From the NCBI RefSeq assembly GCF_003013815.1, contig NZ_PRLH01000191.1:1-39372 (forward strand): a DNA stretch of 39,372 nucleotides, given 5' to 3'. Source of the DNA: Cyanothece sp. BG0011. GTDB taxonomy: Bacteria; Cyanobacteriota; Cyanobacteriia; Cyanobacteriales; Microcystaceae. This document shows, in pieces, positions 31,641 to 39,372 of the stretch. The position numbers and the translations under genes were made by a program. Within the stretch, counting starts at the first letter, position 1, and each line of letters opens with the position of its first letter. A model generated the notes under the pieces. That model saw nothing but the letters and a program-made list of their open reading frames with translations. It was not told the origin of the DNA and made no database searches.

Positions 31641-34600
31641 TGACTCTTTTAACTCCCCTCTTTTCCTATCTTGTCTTGGGGTTAATGCCTCATGGTTACT
31701 GTTATCTGTGGCAAACCCCCTTAGTGGGCCTTCATGTGGTTGCTGATGGGTTAATTACCCTAGCTTATTATTCCATTCCCCTCACCCTCGTTTATTTTGT
31801 CCGAAAACGTCACAATTTTCCTTATAATTGGGTTTTTCTGTTATTTGGGGCGTTTATTGTTTCCTGTGGAACCACTCATCTGATGGCCATCTGGACCCTG
31901 TGGCATCCTGATTATTGGCTTTCTGGCATCATTAAAGCCATCACTGCTATCAGTTCCATTTATACCGCGATTATTCTGATTCCCCTCCTGCCTAAACTAT
32001 TAGCCCTCCCCAGTACCGAAGCATTAGAGGCAGAAATCAAACAGCGTCAAACCGTAGAAACGTCCCTGCGAACCACCCAAAGGCGTTTAAAGAGTGTTTT
32101 AGACATGGCAGAAGATGCCATTATTTCCCTCAATACTCAGCAAGAAATTACCCTTTTTAATCGAGGGGCTGAAAACATCTTTGGTTGGAAGGCTTCAGAG
32201 ATGATGGGAAAATCTCTAGACTGCTTGCTGCCTGAGCGTTTTGTCACTTCGCATCAACATCATGTTAATCAGTTTCAACAGTCCCCTGATACAACAAGAA
32301 AAATGGGACAACGACGAGAAATTATCGGTTTACGCAAGGACAAAACCGAGTTTCCGGCAGAAGCATCCATTGCGAAATTAGATTTATCCGAAGAAACCAT
32401 TGTTACCGTGTTTTTGCGAGATATTAGCGATCGCCGACAGCGAGAACAAGCGATCTATGAACATCAACAAAGGTTTCGCAAAGTGTTTGAAGAGGGCCCC
32501 TTAGGAATGGCTATTGTGGGGTTAGATTATCGATTTATTGCTGTTAATCAGACGTTATGTGAAATGTTGGGCTATTCAGCCTCAGAATTACAACAATTGA
32601 CCTTTGTCGACATTACCCATGCTGATGATATTGATAAGGATATACAGTTAGCTCAACAATTATATCAACAAGAAATTCCCTTTTATTCCCTAGAAAAACG
32701 CTACCTAACGAAAGAGGGCAAGATGCTTTGGATTATATTAACAGCATCCTTGCTCAAAGACGAACAGGAAAAACCTCGTTATGGGTTTGCCATGATTGAA
32801 GATATTAGCGATCGCAAAGCGGCAGACGAAAAATTACAACAATATAAGCGCATTATTTCAGCGGCCAGTGACGCAATTGTTTTATTAGATCGTCATTATA
32901 ACTATCAATTAGCCAATCAATCCTATTTAGACTTACATCACAAAACCTATCCAGAAGTGATCGGTCATTCTGTGGCTGAAATTTTAGGAGAAACGGTTTT
33001 TCAAACCAAAGTCAAGCCCTATATTGATCGCACGCTTTTAGGCATTAGCCAAGACTTTCAAAATTGGTTTGAGTTACCGGGGTTAGGAAAACAGTTTATT
33101 AGTGCTAATTTTTCCCCCTATTTTGAAGCCGATAAAACTATTTCTGGAGTGGTGATTAGTCTTCGTAACATTACCCACCTCAAAGAAATAGAAGCCTCTT
33201 TACAAGAAAGTAAGCTCAAGTTTCGTCAATTAATCGATAATGTCAAAGATGTTTTATATATTCATGATGCTCAAACCTATGAAGTTCTTTATATTAGTCC
33301 CGCCTTTGAACAAGTTTGGGGAATATCTTGTGAAACTGTCTATAAAAACCCCTATGCGTGGATAGATTGTATTCATCCTGATGATCGTCAACGGGTGACC
33401 ATTGCCTTTGAAAATAGGATGTCACAGGGTCAATATAACGAAGAATATCGAATTATTCGACCCAATGGAGAAATGCGCTGGATTTGGTCAAGAAGTTATC
33501 CTGTTTTTGATGAATCAGGTAACATTTATCGAGTGGCTGGTATTGCTGAAGATATTACCGAAAGAAAAGCCATTCAAAAAACCTTAGAACTACAAGATGT
33601 TATCGTCAAAAATATGGCCGAAGGGGTTTGTTTAGTGAGTGCTGATACGGGAGAATTAGTTTATGTCAATCCTAAGTTTGAACGGATGTTTGGCTATGAA
33701 ATGGGGGAATTAAAAGGACAGCACGTTTCTATTATTAATTATGAGGATAAAGACCAGAAAAATAAACAAGTTTATCAAGAAATTAGACAAAATATCTTAG
33801 AAAAAGGAGAATATACCTATGAAGTCTATAACGTCAAAAAAGACGGTACAGGCTTTTGGTGTCGCGCCACTACCAGTTATTTTAACCACCCTGATTATGG
33901 CAAAGTTTTGGTTGCTGTTCAAGAAGATATTAACGAGAGTAAACAAATAGAAGAAGCCTTAATTAATAGTGAACAAAGACTACAATATTTAATTAGTTCT
34001 TCCCCTGTAGTGATCTTTAGTTGTCACCCCTATGATGATTTTCCAGCCACTTATATGAGTGACAATGTAACTAATTTGTTAGGGTATAAACCAGAGGATT
34101 TTTTAGGGGATTCTAAGTTTTGGATACAACGGGTTCATCCTGATGATCGTGACCGTATTTTATCCAATTTATCCCAACTCTTTGAACAGGAGTTTTATAA
34201 CCATGAATATCGCTTTTTACACGCTGATGGTCATTACCGTTGGTTATTAGTGCAACTGCGTTTAATCCGAGATAAAAAAGGAAAACCCAGGGAAAGTTTA
34301 GGCTATTTAGTGGATATCAGCGATCGCAAACAAGCAGAAGAGAAAATAACCGCATCTCTTCAAGAAAAAGAAGTGTTACTCCGAGAAATTCATCATCGGG
34401 TTAAAAACAATTTACAAATAATTTGTAGTTTACTTAATTTACAATCTCGCTCTGTAGAAGATAGTCAAATTAAACAACTTTTAGAGGAAAGTAAAAACAG
34501 AGTTCGATCCATGGCACTTGTTCATGAAAAACTTTATCGCTCTGAAAATCTTGCCAGTATTAATTTAGCCGATTATTTAAAAGATTTAGTTAAAAATATT

Positions 34601-34975
34601 GCTAATTCCTACAAAAGTGAGAAAAATAAAATAACGTTAAAAGCAGACATTGATCCCATGATTACTTTGAATGTTAATACAGCTATTTCCTGCGGTTTAA
34701 TTCTTAATGAGTTAATTTCTAATGCTTATAAATATGCTTTTGATTTAGGAGAAAAAGGAGAAATCTTTATACAATCAGTTACTAATGAACAACAAGACCT
34801 TATTTTAATTGTTAAAGATAATGGCAAAGGATTGCCAAAAGATTTTAATCTAGAAGAAGTAAAAACCTTAGGGTTACAATTAGTAAAGAACCTAACCAAG
34901 CAACTACGAGGACAGCTTATAATGAAGAGAGAAAAAGGAACCCAGATTGAAATCACTTTGACTAAAATAACCTAA
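31640..34975 (+). CDS. Ethylene-receptor-like (ETR1-type) multi-PAS sensor histidine kinase
   Basis: 1111 residues. Residues 25-120 form the three-helix ethylene-binding domain of plant ETR1 and Synechocystis SynEtr1. D36 lies in VADGLITLAYYSIPLTLVYF. C76 and H80 lie in VSCGTTHLMAIW, with exactly the D-C (40) and C-H (4) spacing of ETR1 D25, C65 and H69, the copper/ethylene ligands. Six PAS modules follow (about 140-905), several ending in ISDRK/ITERK PAC-like borders. The kinase is HisKA_2 type: EIHHRVKNNLQIICSLLNLQ near residue 917, then an HATPase with NELISNAYKYAF and DNGKGLP. No receiver domain. The next gene is a likely output partner. Ligand binding is inferred from the conserved residues. 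Confidence 0.92.
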   Translation: MTLLTPLFSYLVLGLMPHGYCYLWQTPLVGLHVVADGLITLAYYSIPLTLVYFVRKRHNFPYNWVFLLFGAFIVSCGTTHLMAIWTLWHPDYWLSGIIKAITAISSIYTAIILIPLLPKLLALPSTEALEAEIKQRQTVETSLRTTQRRLKSVLDMAEDAIISLNTQQEITLFNRGAENIFGWKASEMMGKSLDCLLPERFVTSHQHHVNQFQQSPDTTRKMGQRREIIGLRKDKTEFPAEASIAKLDLSEETIVTVFLRDISDRRQREQAIYEHQQRFRKVFEEGPLGMAIVGLDYRFIAVNQTLCEMLGYSASELQQLTFVDITHADDIDKDIQLAQQLYQQEIPFYSLEKRYLTKEGKMLWIILTASLLKDEQEKPRYGFAMIEDISDRKAADEKLQQYKRIISAASDAIVLLDRHYNYQLANQSYLDLHHKTYPEVIGHSVAEILGETVFQTKVKPYIDRTLLGISQDFQNWFELPGLGKQFISANFSPYFEADKTISGVVISLRNITHLKEIEASLQESKLKFRQLIDNVKDVLYIHDAQTYEVLYISPAFEQVWGISCETVYKNPYAWIDCIHPDDRQRVTIAFENRMSQGQYNEEYRIIRPNGEMRWIWSRSYPVFDESGNIYRVAGIAEDITERKAIQKTLELQDVIVKNMAEGVCLVSADTGELVYVNPKFERMFGYEMGELKGQHVSIINYEDKDQKNKQVYQEIRQNILEKGEYTYEVYNVKKDGTGFWCRATTSYFNHPDYGKVLVAVQEDINESKQIEEALINSEQRLQYLISSSPVVIFSCHPYDDFPATYMSDNVTNLLGYKPEDFLGDSKFWIQRVHPDDRDRILSNLSQLFEQEFYNHEYRFLHADGHYRWLLVQLRLIRDKKGKPRESLGYLVDISDRKQAEEKITASLQEKEVLLREIHHRVKNNLQIICSLLNLQSRSVEDSQIKQLLEESKNRVRSMALVHEKLYRSENLASINLADYLKDLVKNIANSYKSEKNKITLKADIDPMITLNVNTAISCGLILNELISNAYKYAFDLGEKGEIFIQSVTNEQQDLILIVKDNGKGLPKDFNLEEVKTLGLQLVKNLTKQLRGQLIMKREKGTQIEITLTKIT

Positions 34976-35096
34976 GTGGGCTGTTAGAAGTTCAAAGGTC
35001 AGAGTTAAATGATATTTGACCTTATACTCAATTCAATTTAAAATTTTCTAGACGATAATTTTATTGTTATATTAAACCCAAAAAACTCAGTAAATT

Positions 35097-37196
35097 ATGA
35101 CCGCTAATATCCTAATTGTTGAAGATGAAAGCATCGTTGCCCAAGATATTAAAATGACCTTGGAGGAGTTAGGATATAAGGTGTGTGAAATTGTCGATTC
35201 AGGAGAGTTAGCCATAGAAAATGCCATGAAATTTAAACCCAATTTGATCCTCATGGATATTCGTTTAATTGGGGAAATGGACGGCATTGAAGCATCGACT
35301 ATTATTAATCAAAGCCTTAATATTCCTATTGTTTATTTAACCGCTCACGGAGACGAGCAAACCCTAGCAAAAGCCAAACTGACCAGTCCTTTTGGCTATT
35401 TAATTAAACCCTTCGTTGAACAAGATTTAAGAATTATTCTCGAAATTGCTCTCTACAAACATGAAATTCAAAAAGAACTAATCGAACAAAAACAATGGTT
35501 ATCGACCATTTTAGCAAGTATAGGAGATGGGGTACTCACCACAGATACCAACCAAAACATTACCTATCTAAATCCAACCGCAGAAAAATTGACCGGATGG
35601 ACCTTATCAGAAGCCAAGGGAAAACCCGTCACTGAAGTCTTGAAACTCATTCATGAAACCACCCGTCAACCCCTTAGTTGTCCCATTAAACAAGTTCTAG
35701 AAGATCATCAACTGATCAATTTACCCAGTCATACCCTATTAATTAAAAAAGATGGTCAAGAAATTGCTATCGGGGATAATGCAGCCCCCATTTATGAATA
35801 TCCACAGACACCTTCCCCCAGTCAAAATGGCGATCAATGTACTGGCGTTGTCTTAGTGTTTCGAGACATCACAGACTATAAAATAGTCACTCAAAAACTA
35901 CATCGACAAGCCTTTTATGATTCTTTGACCAATTTACCTAATCGTCGTTGGTTTCAAGAACGATTAATCGATGCCATTGAACGGGTCAAACGAAACTCAG
36001 ACTATTTATTTGCGGTCTTATTTTTAGACTTAGACCGCTTTAAAGCTATTAATGATAGTTTAGGCCATTTAATGGGCGATCGCCTCTTACAAGAGGTATC
36101 TCGTTGTTTAATCCGTCTCGTGCGTTCCTTTGATACCGTAGCCCGTTTTGGCGGAGACGAATTTGCCATTTTGCTTGAAAATATCCATTCCCGTGAGGAT
36201 GCCATTAATGTGGCTGAACGAATTAATGATAATCTGAATGCTCCTTTTATTATCGATGGCAAAGAGATTTTTACCAATAGTAGTATTGGCATTGTTTTAA
36301 GTTCCAATGGTTATTTTTCAATCGATAACTTAATTCGAGATGCGGATATTGCTATGTATCGGGCCAAAGCAAAAGGAAGGGGTTGTTACGCCATTTTCGA
36401 TCCCATTGTCGCTCAAGAAGTTATCTCGGCTTCCCGTTTAGAAAATGACCTCAAAAGAGCCATTGAAAAAGAAGAATTAAGAGTTTATTATCAACCTATT
36501 TTTGATTTAGAAACCCAAACCATTCAAGGGGTAGAAGCGTTAGTGCGTTGGCAACATCCCCAACAAGGTTTAATTTCTCCTCAATTGTTTATCCCTATTG
36601 CAGAAGAAACCGGCTATATTTTAGCCATCGATAATTGGGTGTTAGAAACCGCTTGTCATCAAATGAAACAATGGTTAATTCTCAGGGAAAATTCTACATT
36701 GTCTAAAGTGAGTATTAATCTATCGAGTTATCAGTGTTTACAGAAAAATTTAAGCCAAAAACTGAGTAATATTTTATCAAAAACGGGATTAAATCCCAGT
36801 AATATAACCTTAGAAATTACAGAAACGGCTTTAATTAAAGATCCTAATTCCGCGATTATTATTCTCAATGAATTAAAAGATTTAGGGATTACATTATCCC
36901 TCGATGATTTTGGAACCGGTTATTCATCCTTGAGTTATTTACATTCGTTTCCCGTTGATATTCTTAAAATTGATCGCTCATTTATCAACAATTTAACCAA
37001 AAATAAAGAAGGTTTAGAAATTGTTAAAACCATCATCAATTTAGGAAAAAATTTAAATATGGATATCGTTGCCGAAGGGATTGAAACTAATGAACAATTA
37101 GAATTACTCAAGCAATTAAACTGTCAATATGGTCAAGGTTATTTCTTTTCTCGACCGTTACCTCCTAATGAGATTAACCATTTAATTAATGGTTAA
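35097..37196 (+). CDS. REC-PAS-GGDEF-EAL response regulator (c-di-GMP turnover)
   Basis: 699 residues. Receiver domain 1-118 has the acidic pair D10/E11, phosphoacceptor D54 (LILMDIRL) and the Lys in YLIKPF. A PAS domain follows (about 135-260). The GGDEF domain carries RFGGDEFAIL (about 353-362) with an I-site RSFD five residues before, so diguanylate cyclase activity and product inhibition look intact. The EAL domain has GVEALVRW (about 478), LEITETAL, LDDFGTGYSS and VAEGIET, the full set for phosphodiesterase activity. The protein may switch between making and degrading c-di-GMP. It is 121 bp after the ETR1-like kinase on the same strand, the probable phosphate donor. Confidence 0.95.
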   Translation: MTANILIVEDESIVAQDIKMTLEELGYKVCEIVDSGELAIENAMKFKPNLILMDIRLIGEMDGIEASTIINQSLNIPIVYLTAHGDEQTLAKAKLTSPFGYLIKPFVEQDLRIILEIALYKHEIQKELIEQKQWLSTILASIGDGVLTTDTNQNITYLNPTAEKLTGWTLSEAKGKPVTEVLKLIHETTRQPLSCPIKQVLEDHQLINLPSHTLLIKKDGQEIAIGDNAAPIYEYPQTPSPSQNGDQCTGVVLVFRDITDYKIVTQKLHRQAFYDSLTNLPNRRWFQERLIDAIERVKRNSDYLFAVLFLDLDRFKAINDSLGHLMGDRLLQEVSRCLIRLVRSFDTVARFGGDEFAILLENIHSREDAINVAERINDNLNAPFIIDGKEIFTNSSIGIVLSSNGYFSIDNLIRDADIAMYRAKAKGRGCYAIFDPIVAQEVISASRLENDLKRAIEKEELRVYYQPIFDLETQTIQGVEALVRWQHPQQGLISPQLFIPIAEETGYILAIDNWVLETACHQMKQWLILRENSTLSKVSINLSSYQCLQKNLSQKLSNILSKTGLNPSNITLEITETALIKDPNSAIIILNELKDLGITLSLDDFGTGYSSLSYLHSFPVDILKIDRSFINNLTKNKEGLEIVKTIINLGKNLNMDIVAEGIETNEQLELLKQLNCQYGQGYFFSRPLPPNEINHLING

Positions 37197-37211
37197 TAGT
37201 TCTGTTGTTAT

Positions 37212-37400
37212 TTACTCTTGATAATCAGTATGAATGGTCACTTCTAGGGTATTTTCATCCACTTCTAAATATAAGATATTAGGACGACAACACACTTGAC
37301 AATCTTCGATATAAGATTGATAGTTACCCGCACTAATATCAATAAAGGTTGTATTAGATTCTCCACAAAAGGCACAAGTATATTCTGCTGTTGTTTGCAT
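37212..37400 (-). CDS. CPXCG-motif cysteine-rich protein
   Basis: 62 residues from MQTTAEYTCAFCGESN. A longer frame from 37481 would add 27 basic residues that are unlike the family. CxxC (TCAFCG) and CxxCC (DCQVCCRPN) form a zinc-ribbon-like centre, and IEDCQVCCRPNILYLEVDE is typical of the CPXCG family, here with A for P in the first motif. Small soluble protein, function unknown. Convergent with the c-di-GMP gene (15-bp gap). Confidence 0.85.
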   Translation of the reverse strand: MQTTAEYTCAFCGESNTTFIDISAGNYQSYIEDCQVCCRPNILYLEVDENTLEVTIHTDYQE

Positions 37401-37482
37401 CGGTTTTTTGACTCTCTTGAAAGCACTAATTTTAGTATACTTAAATTTTATGCTTTGTTTATGTAGGTGCTTATAAATCAAA

Positions 37483-37553
37483 GTAAGGTGGGCAATGGTA
37501 AGAAAAAGCTGACAAACCTAAATTAGAAACCATTTGAGACATTGCCCACCCTT
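37483..37553. repeat. GTAGGGTGGGCA-type palindrome
   Basis: GTAAGGTGGGCAATG (37483-37497) faces CATTGCCCACCCTTT across about 42 nt. It lies right after the SAM-methyltransferase stop on the minus strand, like its relatives. Confidence 0.8.
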
Positions 37554-37560
37554 TTTCAAA

Positions 37561-38640
37561 TTAGTCAGTGTTTTTTTGAACAATATAAAAATTGTTCATG
37601 GGATCGTGAGGAAGTTGTTTGACAGAAATGTCTTGAAATCCAACATCTTGTAACATTTCTAACGCCGTTTCTTCTCCCCAAACCGTTCCTAAACCAGCCC
37701 CATTATTGGCTAAAGAAACCGACATACAATGTAAACAAGAAACAGTATAAAGAAACGTTCTGGCCGGGTGATCTAAGTTTTGATGAACATCACGAGAAGC
37801 ACGAATATCTTGCATTAAAAAGATGCCTTGATCCTTTAAATTTTCATAGATATTCTTGAGAACTTGATCAGGATAAGCTTGATCATGAATGGCATCAAAT
37901 GCTGTAATTAAATCAAACGGTTGCTGAAAATTAAGATTCGCTGCGTCTTGCACTTCAAACGTCAGATTATGTAACCCCAAGGCCTCAGTGTGAGACTTAG
38001 CCAAAGCGATCGCCTCTTCAGAAACATCTACCCCAACAAACTGACTCCGAGGGTAAAGTTGTGCGAGTTTCGTGATGGCCTTTCCCCCACCACATCCTAC
38101 GTCTAACACGGTAATCCCCTCGGACAAGTTTGCAGTTAATCTTGGAACTAAGGGCAAAATTCCTTCATCTAATACCGCTACCACACTTTGCCCGCTATCT
38201 TCTGCCATTACCTCATGAAACCTGGGATAAGCAGTATAAGGCAACCCTCCACCCTGTTGAAAACAACGAATAATCTCATCTTCGACTTGGGCCAAAACAG
38301 GAATAAACTGCATGGCCACCGCCATATTATTGGGGGTTGCTTGACGAGTCAAAAAGGCTGCATATTCAGAGGGTAACTCATAGGTGCGATCATTCGGATG
38401 ATAGGTGATGATGCCTCCCATTACCATCGCCCCTAACCATTCTCTAACATAACGCTCATTTAACCCTGCGGCCTCGGCAATGGTGTCGCTAGTGCTAGGG
38501 GGTAAGTTGGCCATGACATCAAACAGTTGGGTACGATGGCCAATAGAAATCATTAAGGATAAGGCCCCATGATTGAGAATATCCAATAATTCTGAAGCAA
38601 TAGCGAGAGGATCTTTGGGTTTTAAGATATTTGTCGTCAT
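37561..38640 (-). CDS. Class I SAM-dependent methyltransferase with N-terminal winged helix
   Basis: 359 residues. The N-terminal ~90 residues form a winged-helix/dimerisation domain (STSDTIAEAAGLNERYVREW), as in O-methyltransferase-like and UbiE-like fusions. The Rossmann core starts at TVLDVGCGGGKAITKLAQ (about 176-193), the SAM glycine loop. The second acidic residue follows in FVGVDVSEEA, and DAANLNF and LITAFDAIHD are further motifs. The C-terminal part contains SCLHCMSVSLANNG. The substrate is unknown. AAGG lies about 8 nt before the ATG. Preceded by a small VOC-protein gene on the same strand (111-bp gap), which may be co-transcribed. Confidence 0.88.
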   Translation of the reverse strand: MTTNILKPKDPLAIASELLDILNHGALSLMISIGHRTQLFDVMANLPPSTSDTIAEAAGLNERYVREWLGAMVMGGIITYHPNDRTYELPSEYAAFLTRQATPNNMAVAMQFIPVLAQVEDEIIRCFQQGGGLPYTAYPRFHEVMAEDSGQSVVAVLDEGILPLVPRLTANLSEGITVLDVGCGGGKAITKLAQLYPRSQFVGVDVSEEAIALAKSHTEALGLHNLTFEVQDAANLNFQQPFDLITAFDAIHDQAYPDQVLKNIYENLKDQGIFLMQDIRASRDVHQNLDHPARTFLYTVSCLHCMSVSLANNGAGLGTVWGEETALEMLQDVGFQDISVKQLPHDPMNNFYIVQKNTD

Positions 38641-38751
38641 TGGTGATACCTTGAATTTTTTTCATCTATGTTCAAGGTACAGAAAAATCCATTAACTGTC
38701 GTTACAGAAAATGTCAGGTGATGACATCTGCTATATTAGAAAGTCCTTCCA

Positions 38752-39117
38752 CTAGACACGGGTGAGTAATTCCAGGTTATGACCATCGAGATCATAGAAA
38801 TAGAAACCACGTCCTCCTTTGCGGTGATTAATTTCTCCAACATTGTTGTGCATGGGATCGCTACTATATTCTAGGCCCGCTTGTTGAACCCGTGCAAAAA
38901 TTAAGTCAAATTCGTCATCATTGACATGAAAGGCATAATGATGGGACTCGAAGGCATCCCGTTCGGCAAAATCAAACGTTAAAGTATCATTGATAGGCAC
39001 CACCGCAAAATGACCTCTAACCGATTCTACTTTGAGTCCGAAAAGATGGGCAAAGAACTCGGCTGAAGCTTGTTTATTCTTGGTTGGTACGATGGTGTGA
39101 TTGAGATTAATGGTCAT
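38752..39117 (-). CDS. VOC superfamily (glyoxalase-like) protein
   Basis: 121 residues with the two beta-alpha-beta-beta-beta modules of the VOC fold. Candidate metal ligands are H7 (NLNHTIVP), the His residues in SHHYAFHV, and the Glu in HNLELLTRV. The segment GRGFYFYDLDGHNLEL is typical of glyoxalase/bleomycin-resistance/dioxygenase members. The substrate cannot be assigned. AGGAGGTG 5 nt before the ATG gives a strong ribosome binding site. Confidence 0.9.
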   Translation of the reverse strand: MTINLNHTIVPTKNKQASAEFFAHLFGLKVESVRGHFAVVPINDTLTFDFAERDAFESHHYAFHVNDDEFDLIFARVQQAGLEYSSDPMHNNVGEINHRKGGRGFYFYDLDGHNLELLTRV

Positions 39118-39202
39118 CTCACACCTCCTAAAAGACAGTTATCTACTTTCTTAATCTTAACAATTTTCCTCTCGAAATCGTTAAAATTTAGCTAGTAGTC
39201 AA

Positions 39203-39235
39203 AGGGTATAGGGTGTAGGGGGTGGGGTGTAGGGG
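39203..39235 (+). repeat. G-rich heptamer array (AGGGTGT type)
   Basis: AGGGTAT, AGGGTGT, AGGGGGT, GGGGTGT, then AGGGG. A degenerate heptamer array directly before the dispersed repeat at 39240. Confidence 0.75.
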
Positions 39236-39239
39236 TTTA

Positions 39240-39316
39240 TTTTGACTCTAACTATCTGAGAATTGATTGTTTTTGTTTTCTCATTTAGTTTTTTCGTAAG
39301 GCGTGCAAGATGTCAG
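39240..39316 (+). repeat. Dispersed intergenic repeat, copy 2
   Basis: Starts TTTTGACTCTAAC and ends GCAAGATGTCAG. It aligns with 7931-8006 along its length with substitutions. Again preceded by a heptamer array. The window ends 56 bp later with no recognisable gene. Confidence 0.6.
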
Positions 39317-39372
39317 TTTAAATTCATCCCTTCATAAGGACCGATGACTATTGATTTCATGAGCTTGTTGAT

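Overview
The window looks like a low-GC unicellular cyanobacterium of the Crocosphaera/Cyanothece type (inference). GCGATCGC palindromes (HIP1) are scattered throughout. It carries a high-light-inducible protein, a CmpA-type bicarbonate-binding protein, a CrtD-type carotenoid desaturase, an apocarotenoid oxygenase and an ethylene-receptor-like kinase. Several intergenic spaces are filled with 7-bp tandem repeats, also typical of these genomes. No rRNA, tRNA, CRISPR array or insertion-sequence transposase was seen.

Layout. 1-3.5 kb (minus strand): the start of a DUF4365 gene, class I ribonucleotide reductase nrdA, then a second copy of the nrdA leader driving a 59-codon membrane-protein gene with its own terminator. 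3.6-7.8 kb (plus): SNF2 helicase, a DUF4168 secreted protein and a DUF4332 protein. 8.4-9.9 kb: a solitary cmpA with its own terminator. 10.1-12.7 kb (minus): two small membrane proteins, an HLIP and a carotenoid oxygenase. 12.8-20.8 kb: DUF4058, an orphan-looking 5-methylcytosine methyltransferase, a LOG-family protein, small membrane proteins, a coupled MetOD1 sensor/histidine kinase pair, a GNAT acetyltransferase and crtD.

21.3-28.7 kb is the most interesting part. A tight operon encodes a VMAP-like protein, a MoxR AAA+ ATPase and a degenerate vWA (SAV_2336-type) protein fused to an FGE-sulfatase/C-type-lectin-like domain. This is the architecture of the ternary NTP-dependent conflict systems. 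It is followed by a four-helix-bundle protein, a small antitoxin-like protein, a remnant of a second four-helix-bundle gene, and a second FGE-domain gene. The two FGE genes end in near-identical DNA, except for a sharply bounded 75-bp core with 27 mismatches, 24 of them at codon positions 1 and 2. That is the signature expected of variable regions rewritten by a diversity-generating retroelement (DGR). No reverse transcriptase or template repeat was found here, so one would have to act from elsewhere.

28.8-39.4 kb: a secreted protein, a Slt-type lytic transglycosylase, an ethylene-receptor-like six-PAS histidine kinase followed by a REC-PAS-GGDEF-EAL protein (a likely sensory pair linked to c-di-GMP), a CPXCG protein, a SAM methyltransferase and a VOC protein. 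Palindromes built on GTAGGGTGGGCA recur at gene 3' ends, and short heptamer arrays abut several start or stop codons.
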